A DNA stretch of 64,000 nt, from positions 7,157,001 to 7,221,000 of the forward strand of contig NZ_CP029617.1 of the NCBI RefSeq assembly GCF_003945545.1, written 5' to 3'. The notes under the pieces were generated by a model, which had not been told where the DNA came from, did not search any database, and saw nothing but the letters and a program-made list of their open reading frames with translations. Position numbers and translations under genes: made by a program. The stretch comes from Streptomyces sp. WAC 01529. GTDB taxonomy: Bacteria > Actinomycetota > Actinomycetes > Streptomycetales > Streptomycetaceae. Positions 33,845-42,577 of this stretch are shown one piece after another (position 1 is the stretch's first letter; each line of letters begins with the position of its first letter).

Positions 33845-34768
33845 TCATCGCTTGTAGACCCCCTGCTCGCCCATCAGGTGGGCGGCCTTGTTGGCGCCGA
33901 ACACCATCAGCAGGCCGAAGACGCCCTTGACGATGCCGATGGCGGTGCCGTAACCGAAGTTGCCGTTGTCCAGGCCGGTGTTCCACACGTACGTGTCGAG
34001 CACCTCCGAGGCCGTGGGCCCCACCGCGGTGCGCTGGAGCAGGATCTGTTCGAAGCCGACCGTGAGCGCGTTGCCGACCTGGAGGACGAGCAGCAGCGCC
34101 ACGACCGGGCGCAGCGCGGGCAGTTGGATGTGCCACATGCGCCGCCAGCGGTTCGCGCCGTCCATCGCCGCGGCCTCGTACAGATCGGGGCTGACCGCGG
34201 CGAGGGCGGCGAGGAAGACGATGACGCCCCAGCCCGCGTCCTTCCACACCAGCTCGAAGGTGACGAGGAACTTGAAGAGCCCCGGGTCGGTCATCAGGTC
34301 GAAGCCCTCGTGGCCGCGGTCCCGCAGCACCTGCGCGACCAGGCCCGCCCCGCCGAACATCTGCTGGAAGACCGTGATGACCAGGACCCAGGAGAAGAAG
34401 TGCGGGAGATAGAGGATCGCCTGGGCCACGGCCCGTACGCGCGGGCGCGCGAAGCTGTGGACGAACAGGGCGAGCACCACCGGCACCGGGAAGAACAGCG
34501 TCAGCTGGATCAGGAAGATGGCGAGGGTGTTGCGGACCGCCTGCCAGAACAGCCGGTCGTCCACCATGTGCCGGAAGTGCTCGAAGCCGACCCACGGGCT
34601 CCGCGCCATCGCCTGGAACGCGTTGTCCGCGATGTAGGGGTCGTACTCCTGGAAGGCGACCGCGTTGCCGATCAGCGGTACGTAGTGGAAGACGAGCAGG
34701 AGCAGCAGCGCGGGCAGCACCATCAGGAGGAGGGCGCGGTCGCGGCGCAGCCGGTGACGCAACCGCAT
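33845..34768 (-). CDS. ABC permease, LplB type (oligosaccharide uptake)
   Basis: Leftward from ATG 34768; 307 residues. It opens RDRALLLMVLPALLLLLVFHYVPLIGNAVAFQ, the LplB start, with the EAA loop YEAAAMDGANRWRRMWHIQLPAL and the C-terminal FGANKAAHLMGEQGVY. It pairs with the LplC-type subunit encoded next. The gene starts 1 base after the binding-protein stop codon, so the three genes form one unit, driven by the TAATCT promoter at 36570-36598. Confidence 0.9.
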   Translation of the reverse strand: MRLRHRLRRDRALLLMVLPALLLLLVFHYVPLIGNAVAFQEYDPYIADNAFQAMARSPWVGFEHFRHMVDDRLFWQAVRNTLAIFLIQLTLFFPVPVVLALFVHSFARPRVRAVAQAILYLPHFFSWVLVITVFQQMFGGAGLVAQVLRDRGHEGFDLMTDPGLFKFLVTFELVWKDAGWGVIVFLAALAAVSPDLYEAAAMDGANRWRRMWHIQLPALRPVVALLLVLQVGNALTVGFEQILLQRTAVGPTASEVLDTYVWNTGLDNGNFGYGTAIGIVKGVFGLLMVFGANKAAHLMGEQGVYKR

Positions 34769-34769
34769 C

Positions 34770-36488
34770 TCAGGACGCCGAGTCGCCGGTCTCGTCCAGC
34801 AGCTTCCTGTACCAGTCGCGCAGCTTGTCCCCGCCGCCCGACTTCCAGTCCGAGGCCGCCCGTCGCACGTCGGAGACCTTCTTGCGGCCGCGCACGACGT
34901 CCTTCTCCAGGTCCTCGAACTCGGCGTTCAGCTCGGTGTACCGCGTCGGCTCGATGATCATCATGCCGTGGAAGAGGGGCTTTCGCGTGTGCGCGCCCTG
35001 GCGCTGCTGCCAGCCGACCATGCCCCGGGTGACGTCCGGCAGATCGGCGTAGGCGACGAAGGGGGCGGGCGACGCCAGGTACTCGTACGTCGAGAAGACC
35101 TCGTTGTTGCCCTTGCCGTTCTTGGTCAGGACGCCGTCCTTCAGGGTGTGGTGGACGCCCTCGACGCCGTACATCCGCAGCCGCTGCTCCTTCGAACCGT
35201 AGGGCGCGGCCGAGAAGTTGGCGAGGGCGAGGATGTCGCGGACGGTTCTCTCGTCCGCCTTCTCGCTGATGAACGTCCACATGTCGGCGGGCGGGCGCGC
35301 GTACAGGGTGGGCGCCCCGCCGTCGGGCGCGAAGTAGTCGAAGGCCTCCATGCGGAACTTCTCGTCGTCCACGCGCTGCACGGCGGCCTTGCCGTACCAG
35401 TCGGAGAGGTCGTGGCAGTACATCCAGACCTTGCCCGAGGCGCACAGGTCGCCGATGCTGCCGGTCTCCGCCTTCGCGTCGGGGTGGACGAAGCCCGCCG
35501 AGTAGAGCTTCCGCGACCACTCGAGGGCTTCGAGGTACTCGTCGGTCTCGTAGCGGTTGACCAGATGGCCGTCGACGAGCTTCCAGTAGTACGGCTTCTC
35601 CGGCAGCACCCCGAAGACGCCCCACGCGGCCCAGGTCATGTCGCCGCACGCCCACACCCTGCTCCTCGGGGCGTTGAGCTGCTTGCACAGGTCGTAGAAC
35701 TCCTGGGCGCTGGTGGGCGCTTCGAGCCCCTCCTTCTCGAAGAGGTCGGCGCGGTAGAAGGGCGCGATGTTCGGGGTGGTGGGGGCGGGCATCGGCAGAC
35801 CGCGCAGCTTGCCGCCGAAGACGGAGCGCTGCCAGGCGCCCGTCGGGATCGCCGCGAGGTTCGGGTACTTCTCGACCTTGTCGCCGCTGAGGTAGGGGCC
35901 GAGGTCGGCGAATTTGTTGGCGATGGCGCTCGGTATCTTGCCGGTCAGCTCCCAGCCGGGTACGACGACGGCGTCCGGGACGCTGCTGGAGGCGAGGACC
36001 GCGCCCAGCTTCTGGCCGTACGTGTCGCCCTGCTGGTTCTGCCACTTGACGCGGACGCCCGCGGCCTCGTCCATCGCGGTCCAGTAGGGGTTGCCCTGCT
36101 CGGGCACGTTCCCCCAGATCGGCGCCATGACGGTGAACCGGCCGCCCCGGCCGAGCCTGCGGGGAACCGCCGTCTTCAGCTCGGCCGCGGGCAGGGCCTC
36201 GGTGAAACCCGCGGCCGAGCCGTTCTTGGCCGGGATGTCCGGGCGTACGAGGTCGGAGGCGACGTACGCCGGGAGGAGGTCCTTGAGCTTCTTCCCCGTC
36301 GTGGTGCCCTCGTTCTTCGACCCGCCGCCTCCGCAGGCCGTGAGCAGCGGGCCCGCTCCGGCCACGGAGAGCACCGCGAACCCGGCGGAGGCGAGGAAGG
36401 CTCTGCGGTTCGGACCGGAGCCGGGGGAGTGCGGGCCGGAGCCGGCGGAGTGCGGAACGGAGCCGGTGGAGGGGGAGTTCGGCGTCAT
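34770..36488 (-). CDS. LipO-type extracellular solute-binding lipoprotein
   Basis: Leftward from ATG 36488 (AAGGG upstream); 572 residues. The signal contains NRRAFLASAGFAVLSVAG and the lipobox LLTAC-GGGG, a combined Tat/lipoprotein signal. The mature protein, with GNPYWTAMDEAAGVRVKWQNQQGDTYGQKL and long alpha-beta lobes, fits the LipO/YtcQ family that partners LplBC permeases. It captures large oligosaccharides. With the divergent GH3 and GH31 genes, xyloglucan fragments released by the secreted GH74 enzyme are the likely ligand. Confidence 0.9.
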   Translation of the reverse strand: MTPNSPSTGSVPHSAGSGPHSPGSGPNRRAFLASAGFAVLSVAGAGPLLTACGGGGSKNEGTTTGKKLKDLLPAYVASDLVRPDIPAKNGSAAGFTEALPAAELKTAVPRRLGRGGRFTVMAPIWGNVPEQGNPYWTAMDEAAGVRVKWQNQQGDTYGQKLGAVLASSSVPDAVVVPGWELTGKIPSAIANKFADLGPYLSGDKVEKYPNLAAIPTGAWQRSVFGGKLRGLPMPAPTTPNIAPFYRADLFEKEGLEAPTSAQEFYDLCKQLNAPRSRVWACGDMTWAAWGVFGVLPEKPYYWKLVDGHLVNRYETDEYLEALEWSRKLYSAGFVHPDAKAETGSIGDLCASGKVWMYCHDLSDWYGKAAVQRVDDEKFRMEAFDYFAPDGGAPTLYARPPADMWTFISEKADERTVRDILALANFSAAPYGSKEQRLRMYGVEGVHHTLKDGVLTKNGKGNNEVFSTYEYLASPAPFVAYADLPDVTRGMVGWQQRQGAHTRKPLFHGMMIIEPTRYTELNAEFEDLEKDVVRGRKKVSDVRRAASDWKSGGGDKLRDWYRKLLDETGDSAS

Positions 36489-36545
36489 TGCGGCAACCCT
36501 TCGTGGCGCGCGCCCGGACACACGGCGGTGACCGCCGGTCGGCTT

Positions 36546-36559
36546 TCGAAGCGCTTCGA
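36546..36559. promoter_or_regulatory. LacI operator at the leftward ABC promoter
   Basis: TCGAAGCGCTTCGA, identical to the cores at 13754, 30167 and 36717. It lies 10 bases downstream of the leftward -10 box TAATCT, where a bound repressor would block initiation of the binding-protein operon. Confidence 0.8.
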
Positions 36560-36569
36560 TGTTGCTGCG

Positions 36570-36598
36570 AGATTAAGTGAACGCCCGAGCCGTAACAA
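36570..36598 (-). promoter_or_regulatory. Promoter of the LipO/LplBC operon
   Basis: On the minus strand: -35 TTGTTA (36598-36593), a 17-base spacer, -10 TAATCT (36575-36570), followed at once by the LacI operator. Confidence 0.65.
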
Positions 36599-36687
36599 GG
36601 GTCGTTCCTGAATTCGGCGCGGAGCCGCAGGAGTTGCCGAACGAGCAGTGAAAGAGCGGAGTTGAAGGGGGATGTGCGCCGCTCGCC

Positions 36688-36717
36688 TTGACATGAACAC
36701 CGAGTAACGATGAGCAT
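36688..36717 (+). promoter_or_regulatory. Promoter of the GH3/GH31 operon
   Basis: -35 TTGACA (36688-36693), an 18-base spacer, -10 GAGCAT (36712-36717). The -35 is perfect and the -10 is weaker; the final T is the first base of the LacI operator. Confidence 0.55.
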
Positions 36718-36730
36718 CGAAGCGCTTCGA
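36717..36730. promoter_or_regulatory. LacI operator at the GH3/GH31 promoter
   Basis: TCGAAGCGCTTCGA abuts the rightward -10 box, mirroring the arrangement on the other strand 171 bases away. The two sites could also bind one tetramer and loop the DNA between them. Confidence 0.8.
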
Positions 36731-36778
36731 GAAAAGAGCTGCTGTTTGCGCTCCACTGTCCGCCGAGGGGACCCGCAC

Positions 36779-39697
36779 GTGACCGAGAGCCCGCCGCCGT
36801 TCCGCGATCCGGGGCTTGCGCCGGACGAGCGCGTGGACGACCTGCTGTCCCGGCTGACCGCCGACGAACGCGTCGCCCTCCTGCACCAGTTCGCGCCCGC
36901 CGTCGACCGGCTCGGCGTCGCCGCCTTCCGCACCGGCCAGGAAGCCCTGCACGGCGTCGCCTGGATGGGGCCCGCCACGGTCTTCCCACAGGCCGTAGGG
37001 CTCGGCGCGACCTGGAACGACGACCTGCTGCGCAGGATCGGCGAGGCCATCGGCGCCGAGGCGCGCGCCCTGCGCTCCCGCGACGACCGCGTCGGCCTCA
37101 ACATCTGGGCGCCGACCGTGAACCTCCTGCGCCACCCGCTGTGGGGGAGGAACGAGGAGGGTTACGCGGAGGACCCGCACCTGACCTCGGCCCTCGCCGC
37201 CGCGTTCACCCGCGGCCTGCGCGGCGACCACCCGACGCACTGGCGCACCGCGCCCGTACTCAAACACTGGCTCGCCCACAACAACGAGACGGACCGGGAC
37301 ACCACCAACTCCTCCGTGCGGCCGCGCGTCCTGCACGAGTACGACCTGCGCGCCTTCCGCGGCGCCGTCGAAACCGGTGCGGTCGCGGGGGTAATGCCCG
37401 CGTACAACCTCGTCAACGGCCGCCCCAACCACGTATCGCCCTTCCTGCGCGAGCAGTTGAGGAGCTGGACGGACGAGGAACTGCTCGTCTGCTCCGACGC
37501 GGGCGCGCCCAGCAACCTCGTCGAATCCCAGCGCTACTTCGACACCCACGAGGAGGCCGTCGCCGCGGCGCTCGTCGCGGGCGTGGACAACTTCACCGAC
37601 CACGGCACCGACCCGCACATCATCGCCGGCCGCGTCCAACGAGCCCTGTCCATGGGCCTGTTGACCGACGCCGACATCGACGCGGCGGTACGCCGTCACC
37701 TCACCGTCCGCGTCCGGCTCGGCGAGTTCGACCCGGACGGCGGGCCGTACGCGGCCACGAGCCCGCGCGACTTCGACACGGCCGAACACCAGGCGCTGGC
37801 CCGCGAGGCCGCCGAACAGGCCGTCGTCCTGCTGAAGAACGACGGCCTGCTGCCTCTCGCACCCCCCGAGGACGGCGCACCCCCCGAGGACGGCGCCCGC
37901 CTCGCGGTCGTCGGACTCCTCGCGGACGAGTGCAAGACCGACTGGTACAGCGGCACCCTGATCCGCCGGAGCACCGTCCTCGACGGGCTGCGCGCCCGCT
38001 TCGGCGCCGAGCGGGTGACCTTCGCCGAAGGCGTGGACCGCGTACGCCTGAAGTGCGCGGGCGGCTGGCTGCGGGTACCGGTCTCCTCCGCCGCCGCCCA
38101 CGCGAAGGTGGCCGCGGGCGCCCTCGACCCGGCGCTCCTGCCGGGCCGCACGGATCTGCCGCCGCTGACCGTCTGCCCCGACGGGGCCGGGGCCACCGAG
38201 TTCGCCCTCGTCGACTGGGGCGAGGGCGCCTGGACGCTGCGGGCCCCCGACGGGCGCTACCTCTCCGTCGCCGCCGACGGCTTCGTGCGCGCGGCGGCGG
38301 ACCAGCCGGGGGGCTGGGTGGTCCAGGAGACGTTCGCACCGGTCGGGGAGGGGGATGGGGGCGGCGATGGGTGCCTCCTTCGGCACACGGGGACGGGTGG
38401 GTATGTCTCTGTCGCCGCCGACGGCGTGAAGGTTGCCGCCGACGGGGAGGCTTTCGCGGCCGACCGTGCGGCGCGGTTCACGATCGAGTGGGCGGAGCGC
38501 GGCGAGGACGCCGTCGCCCGTGCCGCCGCCCGTGCCGACACCGTGATCGTCGTCGCCGGGAACGACCCCCACATCAACGGCCGCGAGACCCAGGACCGCA
38601 CGACCCTCGCCCTGCCGCCCCACCAGGAGCGGCTCTGGCGCGCCGCCCGGGCCGTCAACCCCCGCACCGTCCTCGCCCTGGTCAGCTCCTATCCGTACGC
38701 GGTCGCCGACGCCCACGCCGAGCTGCCCGCGCTTTTGTGGACCGCGCACGGCGGGCAGGCCGCGGGCACCGCGCTGGCCCGCGTCATCGCCGGTGACGTC
38801 TCCCCGGCCGGACGGCTGCCGCAGACCTGGTACGCCGCCGACGCCGACCTGCCGGGCCTCCTGGACTACGACATCATCGGCTCCCGGCAGACCTATCTGT
38901 ACTTCGACGGCACCCCGCTCTACCCGTTCGGGCACGGCCTCGGGTACTCCTCCTTCGCCTACGAGGACCTGACCGCCGAACGCGACGGCGACACCCTGCG
39001 CGTCGCCCTCACCCTCACCAACACCGGGACGGTCGCCGCGGACGAGGTGGCGCAGCTCTACACCCGCGCGCCCCGCGGCCCCGTCGCCCTGCCGCACCGG
39101 ACGCTGGCCGCACATCGCCGCGTCCACCTCGCACCCGGCGCCCGGCGCCGCCTCGAATTCCGGGTGCCGATCGCCGGCCTCGGCTTCTGGGACGTACGCC
39201 AGGGCCGCTGGACCGTGCCCTCCGGCACGCACGAGCTGCTGGCCGGGGCGTCGAGCCGGGACATCCGGCTCCTCACGCCCGTCGAGATCCCCGGCGAGGC
39301 CCTCGCCGCCAGGCCGGTACGGAGGGTCGGCCTGACGGCGAGCCACTACGACACGCAGCGGGGCACCGAGATCGTCGACCGGACCAGGACCGAGGGCGAC
39401 GCGGTGCGCACCGCGGACGACACGGTCGGCGAACTCCTCTTCGAGGCATGCGACTTCGGCGACGGCGTCGGTGCCGTCACCGTCGAGGCCGCGGGCGAGG
39501 GCGCCGTCGACCTCATCGCCGACCGGACCGCCGCCACCGTCACCGTGCCGCCGACCGGTGGGAAGTACCACTACGCCCTGTGCTCCTCGGAGTTCGCCGT
39601 GTCCGGCATGCGTGATCTGCGCGTACGGCTGCGCGGACCCGTCCGGCTCGCACGGCTCACCTTCACCGCCACCACACAGCGGGGGGACGCCGCATGA
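36779..39697 (+). CDS. Cytoplasmic GH3 beta-glycosidase with an inserted beta-trefoil-like domain
   Basis: GTG at 36779 (GAGGGG 8 bases upstream) gives 972 residues without a signal peptide. The barrel carries VLKHWLAHNNETDRDTT and the nucleophile Asp240 in LLVCSDAGAPSN. The second alpha/beta domain is split: about residues 425-570 form an insert with repeats WTLRAPDGRYLSVAADG and LRHTGTGGYVSVAADGVKV, a fascin/ricin-like beta-trefoil pattern. RETQDRTTLALPPHQ, YPFGHGLGYS and a C-terminal FnIII-like domain follow. The last 120 residues are an extra domain. Expected to remove beta-glucosyl (or xylosyl) units from imported oligosaccharides. PPEDGA is duplicated near residue 362. Confidence 0.9.
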   Translation: MTESPPPFRDPGLAPDERVDDLLSRLTADERVALLHQFAPAVDRLGVAAFRTGQEALHGVAWMGPATVFPQAVGLGATWNDDLLRRIGEAIGAEARALRSRDDRVGLNIWAPTVNLLRHPLWGRNEEGYAEDPHLTSALAAAFTRGLRGDHPTHWRTAPVLKHWLAHNNETDRDTTNSSVRPRVLHEYDLRAFRGAVETGAVAGVMPAYNLVNGRPNHVSPFLREQLRSWTDEELLVCSDAGAPSNLVESQRYFDTHEEAVAAALVAGVDNFTDHGTDPHIIAGRVQRALSMGLLTDADIDAAVRRHLTVRVRLGEFDPDGGPYAATSPRDFDTAEHQALAREAAEQAVVLLKNDGLLPLAPPEDGAPPEDGARLAVVGLLADECKTDWYSGTLIRRSTVLDGLRARFGAERVTFAEGVDRVRLKCAGGWLRVPVSSAAAHAKVAAGALDPALLPGRTDLPPLTVCPDGAGATEFALVDWGEGAWTLRAPDGRYLSVAADGFVRAAADQPGGWVVQETFAPVGEGDGGGDGCLLRHTGTGGYVSVAADGVKVAADGEAFAADRAARFTIEWAERGEDAVARAAARADTVIVVAGNDPHINGRETQDRTTLALPPHQERLWRAARAVNPRTVLALVSSYPYAVADAHAELPALLWTAHGGQAAGTALARVIAGDVSPAGRLPQTWYAADADLPGLLDYDIIGSRQTYLYFDGTPLYPFGHGLGYSSFAYEDLTAERDGDTLRVALTLTNTGTVAADEVAQLYTRAPRGPVALPHRTLAAHRRVHLAPGARRRLEFRVPIAGLGFWDVRQGRWTVPSGTHELLAGASSRDIRLLTPVEIPGEALAARPVRRVGLTASHYDTQRGTEIVDRTRTEGDAVRTADDTVGELLFEACDFGDGVGAVTVEAAGEGAVDLIADRTAATVTVPPTGGKYHYALCSSEFAVSGMRDLRVRLRGPVRLARLTFTATTQRGDAA

Positions 39698-42006
39698 AGT
39701 TCACCGACGGGTTCTGGCTGATGCGTGACGGGGTGAGTGCCTCGTACGCCACCGAGGTGCGGGACGTGCGCGAAGGCGAGGGGAGGTTCACCGCGTACGC
39801 CGCCGTCCAGCGGGTGCGCGAGCGCGGCGACACCCTCAACTCGCCGCTCCTCACCGTCGAATGCTTCTCGCCCGCCGAGGGCGTCATCGGCGTACGGACC
39901 ACCCATCACGCGGGAAAGGCCGCGCACGGACCGGAGTTCGCCCTCGACACCGCCGGGAGCACCGGTCACGTCACCCGGGAAGGCACCGTCACCGAACTCG
40001 TCAGCGGCCCGCTCACCCTCCGTCTCGACACCGCCGCACCCTGGGGCCCCCAGTTCCTCGACGCCGAAGGCCGGTGCCTGACCGCCGTGGAGCGCAGAGG
40101 CACCGCCTTCGCGACCACGGCGGACGGAAGACACCACATGGTCGGGCAACTCGCCCTGGGCGTCGGCGAGGTCATCTACGGGCTGGGCGAGCGCTTCACC
40201 CCGTACGTCAAGAACGGGCAGAGCGTCGACATCTGGCAGGCCGACGGCGGCACCAGCAGCGAGCAGGCGTACAAGAACATCCCCTTCCACCTCTCCTCGC
40301 GCGGCTACGGCGTCTTCGTCAACCACCCCGGCAAGGTGTCCTACGAGATCGGCTCCGAGGCCGTGGGCCAGGTCCAGTTCAGCGTCGAGGACCAGACGCT
40401 GGAGTACTACGTCATCGCCGGGCCCACGCCCAAGGACGTCCTGCGCCGCTACACCGCGCTCACCGGACGCCCCGCACTGCCCCCCGCCTGGTCCTTCGGC
40501 CTGTGGCTCACCACCTCCTTCTGCACCCCCTACGACGAGGAGACCGTGACCTCGTTCGTGGACGGCATGGCGGAGCGCGATCTGCCGCTCTCCGTCTTCC
40601 ACTTCGACTGCTTCTGGATGCGCGAACACCAGTGGACCGACTTCCGCTGGGACCCGGAGGTCTTCCCCGACCCGGAGGGCATGCTGCGCAGGCTGCGCGA
40701 GCGCGGACTCAAGGTCAGCGTGTGGATCAACCCGTACATCGCCCAGAAGTCCGCGCTCTTCGAAGAGGCCCGCACGGCGGGCCACCTGGTGCGCCGCCCG
40801 AACGGCGACATCTGGCAGTGGGACCTGTGGCAGCCCGGCATGGCGCTCGTCGACTTCACCGACCCCGCCGCCCGCGAGTGGTACGCCGACAAGCTGCGCC
40901 TCCTGCTCGACCAGGGCGTGGACTGCTTCAAGACCGACTTCGGCGAGCGCGTCCCCACCGACGTGGTCTGGCACGACGGCTCCGACCCCGAGCGCATGCA
41001 CAACTACTACACGCACCTCTACAACAGCACCGTCTTCGCCCTCCTGGAGAAGGAGCGCGGCGCGGGCGAAGCGGTCCTCTTCGCGCGCTCCGCCACCGCC
41101 GGCGGCCAGCGGTTCCCCGTCCACTGGGGCGGCGACTGCTTCGCCTCGCTGGGCGCCATGGCGGAGTCGCTGCGCGGCGGGCTCTCGCTCTCGCTCAGCG
41201 GCTTCGGGTTCTGGAGCCACGACATCGGCGGCTTCGAGGGCACCCCCGACCCGGCGGTCTTCAAGCGCTGGCTCGCCTTCGGCCTGCTCTCCTCGCACAG
41301 CCGCCTGCACGGCAACGTCTCCTACCGGGTGCCGTGGGCGTTCGGCGAGGAAGCGGTCGAGGTGGCCGGCAGGTTCACCAGGCTCAAGCACCGGCTCATG
41401 CCCTATCTGTACGGGGCCGCCACCGAGGCCCACCGCACGGGCGTGCCCGTGATGCGGCCGATGCTTCTGGAGTTCCCCGACGACCCGGCCTGCCACACCC
41501 TCGACCGGCAGTACATGCTCGGCCCCGACCTGCTCGTCGCCCCGGTCTTCACGGAGGGCGGGGAGGTGGAGTTCTACGTCCCCGAGGGCACCTGGACCCA
41601 TCTGCTCACCGGCGAGCGCGTCCAGGGCCCCGGCTGGCGGCGCGAGACCCACGGCTTCGACAGCCTGCCGCTGTACGTGCGGCCGGGCGCGCTGCTGCCG
41701 CTCGGCGCCGACGAGGAGCGCCCGGACGGCGACTGGCTCGACGGCCTGACGCTCCTCGCGACGCCGGGCCCCGCGTACGGCACGTCCGCCGCATACGACA
41801 CGTACGACACCGAGGTCACCGTCCCCGACCTCGCGGGGCGCCACGCTGCGGTCTTCCGCGCCTCGCGGCACGGCGACGGCATCAAGGTCCTCGCCCTCGG
41901 CTCCCGCCGCCCCTTCCGGGTGCGCACGGTGGACGGGCGCGCGTCGGCCGACGGCGTGGGGGAGGTGTTCCTGCCCGATGTCCTCGCGAACAGAACGACC
42001 GGCTAG
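39694..42006 (+). CDS. yicI: GH31 alpha-xylosidase (YicI type)
   Basis: ATG at 39694 overlaps the GH3 stop; 770 residues, no signal peptide. The nucleophile Asp415 lies in CFKTDFGERVPTDV and the acid/base Asp481 in PVHWGGDCF. FGLWLTTSFCTPYDE, FHFDCFWMREHQWTDF and WINPYIAQKS are typical of YicI-group alpha-xylosidases rather than alpha-glucosidases. The enzyme removes alpha-1,6 xylose from the non-reducing end of xyloglucan oligosaccharides. Alternating action with the GH3 enzyme would dismantle them fully. The ECF sigma gene overlaps its 3' end. Confidence 0.93.
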   Translation: MKFTDGFWLMRDGVSASYATEVRDVREGEGRFTAYAAVQRVRERGDTLNSPLLTVECFSPAEGVIGVRTTHHAGKAAHGPEFALDTAGSTGHVTREGTVTELVSGPLTLRLDTAAPWGPQFLDAEGRCLTAVERRGTAFATTADGRHHMVGQLALGVGEVIYGLGERFTPYVKNGQSVDIWQADGGTSSEQAYKNIPFHLSSRGYGVFVNHPGKVSYEIGSEAVGQVQFSVEDQTLEYYVIAGPTPKDVLRRYTALTGRPALPPAWSFGLWLTTSFCTPYDEETVTSFVDGMAERDLPLSVFHFDCFWMREHQWTDFRWDPEVFPDPEGMLRRLRERGLKVSVWINPYIAQKSALFEEARTAGHLVRRPNGDIWQWDLWQPGMALVDFTDPAAREWYADKLRLLLDQGVDCFKTDFGERVPTDVVWHDGSDPERMHNYYTHLYNSTVFALLEKERGAGEAVLFARSATAGGQRFPVHWGGDCFASLGAMAESLRGGLSLSLSGFGFWSHDIGGFEGTPDPAVFKRWLAFGLLSSHSRLHGNVSYRVPWAFGEEAVEVAGRFTRLKHRLMPYLYGAATEAHRTGVPVMRPMLLEFPDDPACHTLDRQYMLGPDLLVAPVFTEGGEVEFYVPEGTWTHLLTGERVQGPGWRRETHGFDSLPLYVRPGALLPLGADEERPDGDWLDGLTLLATPGPAYGTSAAYDTYDTEVTVPDLAGRHAAVFRASRHGDGIKVLALGSRRPFRVRTVDGRASADGVGEVFLPDVLANRTTG

Positions 42007-42577
42007 CGTGCCCGCCTCCGAGAACGCGACGGCGCCAGGCCGTGACGCGGCCGCCGAGTTCCACGCCTTCTTCGAGCGGCACTACGCCGAACTCGCCCGG
42101 CTGGCGCACCTGTTGACCGGCGAGGCCGATGGCGCGGACGATCTGGCGGCCGACGCGCTGCTCGCGCTCTGGCACCGCTGGGACCGGGTCCGCGCCGCCG
42201 ACCACCCGGCCGCGTACGCCCGTGGGGTGGTCGCGAACATGGCGCGCAGCCGCATCCGCAGCGCCGTGCGCGAACGCCGCCGCGTCACGCTCTTCTGGTC
42301 CGGCCGCGGCGAGGACGTGGCGGACCCGGACGTACCGGCAGTGGTCGACGTACGCGACGCGCTGCGCGCGCTGCCCTTCCGCAAGCGGGCCTGCGTCGTG
42401 CTGCGGCACGCCTTCGACCTCTCCGAGAAGGACACCGCGCAGGCGCTGGGCATCTCGGTCGGTACGGTGAAGAGCCAGACGTCGAAGGGAATGGCCGAGC
42501 TGCAACGACGCCTCGGTCCGCACACCGCATGGGAACGCGTGCGCGCGGTCACGGTGGACACGGGGGGAAGCACATGA
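41978..42577 (+). CDS. ECF RNA polymerase sigma factor, SigE-family type
   Basis: Sigma region 2 is AEFHAFFERHYAELARLAHLLTGE...LWHRWDRV, and region 4 is ALRALPFRKRACVVLRHAFDLSEKDTAQALGISVGTVKSQTSKG. ATG at 41978 (199 residues) overlaps the GH31 gene by 29 bases, with GGGGGAGG 12 bases upstream; GTG 42008, after the GH31 stop, is the alternative. The gene is followed with ATGA overlap by a membrane protein that is probably its anti-sigma factor. Target candidates carry GGCAACC at -35, such as the pectate lyase gene just downstream. Cytoplasmic. Confidence 0.9.
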   Translation: MSSRTERPASVPASENATAPGRDAAAEFHAFFERHYAELARLAHLLTGEADGADDLAADALLALWHRWDRVRAADHPAAYARGVVANMARSRIRSAVRERRRVTLFWSGRGEDVADPDVPAVVDVRDALRALPFRKRACVVLRHAFDLSEKDTAQALGISVGTVKSQTSKGMAELQRRLGPHTAWERVRAVTVDTGGST

